Positions 58,477-64,000 of a stretch of DNA of 64,000 nucleotides are shown here, piece after piece. Source of the stretch: Cocos nucifera (lineage: Eukaryota; Streptophyta; Magnoliopsida; Arecales; Arecaceae); assembly GCA_006176705.1 (NCBI GenBank), contig QRFJ01002307.1, positions 372,001-436,000 on the forward strand, in the 5' to 3' direction. Every line of letters begins with the position of its first letter. Within the stretch, counting starts at the first letter, position 1. The notes under the pieces are model-generated. The model had not been told where the DNA came from. It made no database searches and saw only the letters and a list, made by a program, of their open reading frames with translations. The position numbers and the translations under genes were made by a program.

Positions 58477-59262
58477 TATTGGAGGTAAAATAGCTCCTAC
58501 CAAAGTCCAACCGAAAGTCCGACCTTGGTGCAGTGCTATCTAGAGTCGCGATGATCAGATCTGAGCTTCAGTCAAGTCAAACCCCTAGTCCAGACAAGTT
58601 CCCGAAGATCGGCTTCCAAATGCGATTAAGTTCAGAGCTTTAAGGGAGGTTCATCCTGGAAACCACGATCACTTCCATCAATGTCCGATTTAGTGTAGTA
58701 GCCGAACTCCTTTACTCTAGCTCTCCAGTCTCATCTTGATAACTGCAAAATTTGCCGAACTTCGGCCAGACAAACTTGAACAATAAAAGAAATTTGCCAT
58801 TCAACTGATTCCGATCTTCAGTCCGGAATAAGCAACCACCCCGCAAACATTGAACTCTGGCACCGTCCGACCACGATTAATAGCCGACCTTGGGTACTGG
58901 CCAAACGTCATCAAAATAGTTGGAGCGACTTCGTCGCGATCTCAATTAAGAAACCCGGTATTCATTCAGTTCCACAGCTTTGACCGACCTTGATATCTCA
59001 ATCGTGTACCCAGCTCATATGGCCGGTCTCACGGCCAAAGTTGTTAAAGGCGCGCCTGAGGTGCAAAAGGCTCAAGGCGAGGGTCCTCATGCCTCCTACC
59101 CCCTCAAGCGAGGCAAGGTGACTAAGGTGCCACCTAAGCGCTTGAGGCGCGCTCCTGCGGCAAATGCCAAAGGTGCGCCTGAGGCTCTGCGTCTCAAAAC
59201 GACGACGGTTTGGGAAGTTCGACGGACGCAAAGAAGGAAAAAAAGAAAAAAACTTAGTTATG

Positions 59263-59418
59263 GTCGTCGATCAAAGATCCATATCCATCCAAGCACCGCC
59301 TCAACTATCGAAAAAGAGAACCCACTCGCCGGCACCCACAGTCGCTGATCAAAGATTGACGCCCATCGGAGCACAGCCTCAGCTGCGGGAGAAAAGGATC
59401 CACTCGTTGATTGATGGG
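59263..59418 (+). repeat. Two diverged tandem copies of a 78-bp unit in the hAT left end
   Basis: Copies at 59263-59340 and from 59341 share GTCG-x-x-GATCAAAGAT, a CATCC/CATCGGAGCA block and AGAA...CCACTCG. GC-rich. Presumably part of the subterminal region. Confidence 0.55.
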
Positions 59419-59834
59419 CTCGAGGCCCACGATCGTCGATTGAAAGCCCACGATCGCCGATCAACGACCCCACCGGACTAGGTATTTTTCTTATTTTTTT
59501 TATTTTTCTTTCCTTCTTTCTTTTCTTTCCTTTTTCTCTCTTCTTTCCTCTTCTTTCGCCAATCGAGGTTCCGACTTCCGATCACTATTTTTTTTTGGCC
59601 GGCGTCTTCTTTCTTTTCCATTCTCTTCTTTTGCCGATCGAAGAGATGAAGAAGAAAGACGCACGATCCCGTTCGAGCGACACCGCGCCTCCCCTTTTTT
59701 TCCCGTTCGGAAGACCCACGGCCCATTTTTCCTTTCCCTCTCTTTTTCTTCTCTCTTTTTTTTTCAGAACATTCTTTACTCCTTTTTTTTTAATCTAAAT
59801 ATTTTTTAAAATAATATACAAAAATATTTTTTTT

Positions 59835-60180
59835 AATTTACTGTTCATCTACAGTATTTTTTTTTAGTTACATTTTTTTAATCTAATTTTTTTTAAATAA
59901 TATACAGAATTTTTTTTAATTTACTGTTTATCTACAGTAACCTTTTTTTTATTTACAATTTTTTTCATCTACAATTATTTATTTTAAATATGTCTAAATT
60001 TACTGTTCATCTACAGTATTTTTTTCAGTTATTTTTCCCCAATCTATAGTTTTTTTAAAATAATATACAGAATTTTTTTTTAATTTACTGTTTATCTCCA
60101 GTAATCTTCTTTTTCATTTATAATTTTTTTCAGTTATTTACGGTAACCTTTTTTTTAATTTACTGTTCATCTACAGTTAT
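59835..60180 (+). repeat. Five diverged tandem repeats of about 80 bp in the hAT 5' region
   Basis: The motif AATTTACTGTT(C/T)ATCTMCAGT recurs at 59835, 59918, 59997, 60082 and 60157, spacings of 83, 79, 85 and 75 bases. T-runs lie between copies. It sits 150-500 bases upstream of the transposase start. Confidence 0.8.
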
Positions 60181-60337
60181 TTACAGTTTATTTAAAATAA
60201 TATATAATTTTTTCAGCTATGGTAAATATTTTTTTGAATAGTATACAAGATTTTTTTTAAACAGCATACAGGATTTTTTTTAAACAGTATATAATAGAAT
60301 TTTTTTTTTTTTTTGCGGTTGATTTTAGAAGGTTAAA

Positions 60338-62949
60338 ATGGATTCCAAAAGCCATGGATTATCTAAAAAAGACCCAGCGTGGAAGTATGCACATTTGGCT
60401 GACCCAACGGGCAAAAATAAAAATGATATTATTTGTAATTTTTGTGGAAAATTGACTAAAGAAAAAATTTGTCGGGCAAAATAGCATATAATTGGAGGGT
60501 TTCGAAATGCCAAAGGTTGCCAAAAATGTCCACCACATATTCGTGAAGAGATTAAAGATTATATGTTAAGAAAAGTGAAGAAAAAAAATAAGATAATTTG
60601 TTACCTAATTTTGATAATATGGAAGACTATGGTGTTGATGAAGAAGATGAAATTCAGATGGTTGGTCCTCGTAATAAAAGAAGTGGTGGTACAAGTGAAA
60701 GTTCTATGGCTAGTAGCAAGGCATCTAGCTCAAAGAAACTAAAAGAAAAGGATCCTATGGATTTGTATTTTACTCCTGATGTAGAAATGGTTGTTCGTAG
60801 TAGTAGAAAAGAAGGCAAAGAAAAGCAAACTACTATCAATAAAGTTTGCAAAAAAGAATTAAGAGATAAGGCTTGTAGAGAGGTGGCTAGGTGGATGTAT
60901 GATGCCCGCATTCCATTTAATGCCGTGAATTATCCAAGCTTTGCTGTTGCAATTGAAGCAATTGGACAATTTGGTCCTAGCCTGAAACCTTCAAGTTATC
61001 ATGAGGTTAGAGTTCCTTTGTTAAAAAAAGAAGTTGAACATACTAGAGATTTGATGAAGGGCCACCAAGAAGAGTGGGCAAGGTATGGATGCTCGATTAT
61101 GTCAGACGGTTGGAAAGATGAGATTGCAAAGGACATAATCAACTTTTTAGTGAACTCTCCTAAAGGACCCATACTGTGAAGAGTGGAAATCTCTTATTCA
61201 AATTGCTTGATGACATGGTGGAGCAAATTGGAGAAGCGAATGTCATTCAAGTGGTGACCGACAATGCCTCTAATTATGTAGCTATAGATAGAATTCAATT
61301 TGAATAAACTTTTTCATTTTTAAGTTTTAAAAAATTTAGTACAATTATAATTTAATATTTAAATTTCTGAATTTTGAACAAGGAGATTGTTGGAGGCAAA
61401 AAGGCCAAATTTATATTGGTCACCATGTGCCGCCCATTGTATTGACTTGATATTGAAGAATATTGCTGAAATTCCAGCAATTAAAAAAAATTGAAGAGGG
61501 CAAATTTTTTGAATGGGTACATCTATAGCAAAACAAGCATTGTAAACTTGATGAGGAGTTTCACAGGGCAAAGAGAGCTACTTAGGCCAGCTAAAACTAG
61601 ATTTGCAACTGCCTTCATCACTCTTCAATCAATAAATAATCAGAAGAACAACTTGAGGAAGATGTTCAATTCCAAAGAGTGGAACTCCAAACCTTGGGCA
61701 AAAGAGTCAGCTGTCAAGAGAGCGGTTAGTACTATTTTGATGCCTACATTTTGGACTAACATTGTTTATATTCTTAAGTTATCTGGCCCTCTTGTTCGTG
61801 TCCTTCGATTGGTGGATGGGGAGAAGAAACCTCCTATGGGATATATCTATGAGGCTATGGATAGGGCAAAAAAAACTATTACCAAGTCTTTCAGTAGTAG
61901 AGAAGAAAGGTACAAGGAGATCTTTAAAATTATTGATGCTCGATGGGAATCTCAACTACATCGTCCTTTGCATGCAGCTAGCCATTATTTGAACCCCGAG
62001 TTCTTTTATGAAAACTCCAATATTGAGCAAGATGAAGAGGTGATGGATGGCCTATACAAGTGTATACAAAGGCTAATTCCAAGTGTTGAAGTGCAAGATA
62101 AGATTATAGATGAGCTAAACAAGTATAGAAATGCTCAAGGCCTTTTTGGAATACCCATGGCTGTTAGGCAAAGGAAGACAAAATCATCGGGTAAATAAAT
62201 TAGTTTATTTTACTTTATAGATTTAGTTATATGCTTATTTATATTTGTAATCTAAAAGCACTTTGATACTTATTTAATCAACAGCCGAGTGGTGGGTTGC
62301 ATATAGATCTTCAACTCCAAATTTACAAAAGTTTGCAGTAAGGATTCTTAGTCTCACTTGTAGTGCTAGCGGTTGTGAAAAAAATTGGAGTGTGTTTTCA
62401 CATGTAAGTACTAAATAACTCTATTATTATTATGTGTGATAGCTTTAAGATGTTCTAGATTGGATGCAATTATATTATCAAATAATTTTATTTTTTCATT
62501 CTTGCAGCTTCATAGCAAAAAGAGGAATAGACTTTCTCAACAACGCTTGAATGATTTGGTATTTGTGAAATACAATAGAGCCCTGAGGCTCCGATATAAT
62601 GGCGTGATACCATTAAGCCTATTTCTTTGAAGGATATTGATGATAGTAATGAGTGGTTGGTGAGAAGAATGGATGAGGATTCTGATGATGATGTTGAGTT
62701 GGTGTATGATGATGATCATTTGACTTGGGATGCTGTTGCTAGGACTGCTGGAGTTGATGATCCTATATATCGCACAAGAACTAGTACGAATGCTTCTTCA
62801 TCAAGAGGGGGGCTTTACTCTCAAATCCTAGAGCATCAAGATCAGAACTTGCAGATGAGTTAGAGGACTCGGAAGAAGAGCAAGATATTGGATATCACAA
62901 GTCTGATGAAGAAGAAGATGATCTTATCATTGATGATGATAACTACTAG
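60338..62949 (+). pseudogene. hAT transposase, spliced and broken
   Basis: The product would cut and move hAT elements. From ATG 60338 comes a BED zinc finger (CNFCGK, then CQKCPPHI), with a TAG at 60482 in place of a glutamine before H-I-I-G-G. The frame 60598-61179 continues after a shift in the A-run near 60585, through an NAVNYPSFAVAIEAIGQFGPSLK stretch and SIMSDGWKD of the DUF659 region. The frame 61491-62198 follows an intron (about 61305-61380) and a shift, with RELLRPAKTRFATAFITLQS and NIEQDEEVMDGLY. Two more introns (about 62196-62283 and 62404-62507) flank the hAT dimerisation end: CEKNWSVFSH and LHSKKRNRL...NDLVFVKYNRAL. A shift near 62620 and an acidic tail end at a stop near 62949. 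Total near 700 codons. Confidence 0.9.
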
Positions 62950-63958
62950 AAGATTACATCCATTGCTTGTCTATTGCGAGATTAGCTAGAACTTTTAACT
63001 AGAATTTTAGACTACTTAGTTATATACTTGTGTTAGTGTGATTTTTATTTTGTTGTGTGCTTATTGTGAACAATATTTTGCTTGAATGTTCGTATGCTAC
63101 ATATTTTGTGTTGAAACTTTAATGAGTTTGCATTTTAGACTTTTAATATTAATGATATTTTGATTGTAGTTTGAAGATATATAATTTTATATATTATGTA
63201 TATTTCATCTTATTTTTAATAAATGTGCACCTCGCCTTGCTCAGGTTCGTGCCTGCACCTTGCGCCTAGGCTCTTGGCACCCTTTGCACCTCGGTGCGCC
63301 TTGCGCCTTTAATAACTTTGCTCACGGCTATTTCCTTCCAACCCCAACTCCCATAGTACATCTTCAGATCAAAATACTAGCTTCTATTATCAGCCGACCT
63401 TGAAGATTGCCGAGCTTCTAAAGACAACTAAATTCATCCCACTGCAGTCCGAATCCGGAATCTGACCTACAAGCTCGGCATTTCTAATCCAAGGACCAAC
63501 CTGCACGTTCAGTTCACCTGATCTTAAGTCTTGATAGCATGACCTCAAGTCAAGTAACTCATAATCAAGCTCGAAACTAACCTTGTGTCCGAACTCCAGC
63601 AAATAATCCCCAACCGTCAACAAGTTTCGACAAATGACAGCCCGCTCTCTGTAACAAACTTTGAGTGGTCCGAACGGCCTACTGACTTCTATTATGGTTG
63701 TCACCATCAATCTGTTACCAGCTCCGTCTATAAAAGAAACTCTCTAGATACGCCTTCATCTCTAAACTCTCTTCTCCATCCTAATCTCATGTATACTTCA
63801 TTCTTGTTGGCTAGGAAATTAACTTGACCGTCGAAGGATTCTACACCAGAGCCACCCACCTCCAGCCCGAACTTTGTCTTGCAGGTCTCACCGACGAGAT
63901 CCCTCCTTCCACCTCCAACAAACTCCGACAGCCGTCTGTTTTCCGCACCAACAATTCC

Positions 63959-64000
63959 CAACCCATCCCCACCTACATATATAGGAGATTATCAAGATAT
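63959..64000. other. Host flank to the right of the Tat element
   Basis: The 42 bases after the right target duplication continue the sequence that was joined to 40774 before insertion. Too short for any gene call. Confidence 0.6.

Larger units (their letters stand above)
59036..63320 (+). mobile_element. hAT DNA transposon, 4285 bp
   Basis: Terminal inverted repeats are CAAAGTTGTTAAAGGCGC on the left and GCGCCTTTAATAACTTTG on the right, 17 of 18 positions complementary. The perfect 8-bp duplication CTCACGGC flanks it (59028-59035 and 63321-63328), which is diagnostic of hAT. Subterminal regions are rich in short GCGCC/GAGGTGC motifs. It has one transposase pseudogene on the plus strand. Confidence 0.95.
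40780..63953 (+). mobile_element. Tat-lineage Gypsy retrotransposon with two nested insertions
   Basis: LTRs of about 1.19 kb (40780-41972 and 58477-63953) bound the element, and a perfect 5-bp target duplication ATTCC flanks it (40775-40779 and 63954-63958). The interior has gag, protease, RT, RNase H, a second archaeal-type RNase H and integrase in that order; the extra RNase H is the mark of the Tat/Ogre group. After pol comes an antisense gene. A chromovirus (49910-57313) and a hAT element (59036-63320) are inserted. Without them the element is about 11.5 kb. Pol is broken and part of RT is deleted. Confidence 0.92.
58477..63953 (+). repeat. 3' LTR of the Tat element, split by the hAT element
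   Basis: It begins TATTGGAGGTAAAATAG (TG mutated to TA) and ends GCACCAACA. Taking out the hAT element and one 8-bp duplication leaves about 1184 bp, against 1193 bp in the 5' LTR. Many single-base differences separate the two LTRs, so the insertion is not recent. Confidence 0.92.

Noticed and set aside
59164..59798. Overlapping frames in the hAT left end on both strands
   Set aside because: They fall in GC-rich subterminal repeats and pyrimidine runs; the transposase starts only at 60338.
59835..60180. CRISPR-like reading of the 80-bp repeats
   Set aside because: Plant nuclear context, diverged repeats without unique spacers; a transposon tandem repeat explains it.

Overview
The window is plant nuclear DNA, AT-rich and packed with nested, decayed transposable elements. 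It holds one complete host gene (a NAC1-type NAC transcription factor) and one exon of a second host gene. The gene structure and the element families (Copia with tRNA-Met primer sites, Athila, Tat and chromovirus Gypsy elements, hAT) point to an angiosperm. A monocot with large intergenic TE blocks, such as a palm, is my guess and is not proven by the sequence.

Layout. (1) 1-21801 is one Copia-family block. Copia-A (about 2.29-kb LTRs, primer site at 2569) runs on the plus strand. Its 5' LTR is cut at 2199/2200 by an inverted LTR of its own family. Its reverse transcriptase is cut by a solo LTR of its own family (7718-18178, TSD CTATG). That solo LTR is itself split by a gag-only Athila-like Gypsy element on the minus strand (9779-17947). 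The 3' LTR is interrupted by the 5' end of a second Copia (Copia-B, 19008-20426). (2) 21802-26320 holds scraps: an unidentified coding-like remnant, the 3' end of a chromovirus on the minus strand, a Copia-like LTR on the minus strand and a GATA/GA microsatellite. (3) 26596-27053 is a hAT-type MITE with an 8-bp target duplication. (4) 27062-40779 is the least TE-rich part. It contains a three-exon NAC1/NAC21-22-like gene on the minus strand (30063-33929) with a miR164 target site, and the last exon of a METTL25-like gene on the minus strand (39990-40193). (5) 40780-63953 is a Tat-lineage Gypsy element bounded by the 5-bp duplication ATTCC. Inside it are an antisense, intron-containing gene with its own TATA box, a chromovirus (49910-57313, minus) that splits that antisense gene, and a hAT transposon (59036-63320, TSD CTCACGGC) in the right LTR.

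How it fits together. The nesting gives a relative order: Tat element before chromovirus and hAT; Copia-A before its solo LTR, before the Athila-like element. Every transposon coding region seen here is broken by stops, frameshifts or deletions, so none looks autonomous now. The NAC gene is intact in every splice junction and reading frame I could trace. The most unusual unit is the antisense gene carried by the Tat element: a promoter-bearing, spliced, coiled-coil protein gene that runs against the retroelement's own genes. All coordinates were read by eye; boundaries with a stated target duplication are exact to about one base, others to tens of bases.
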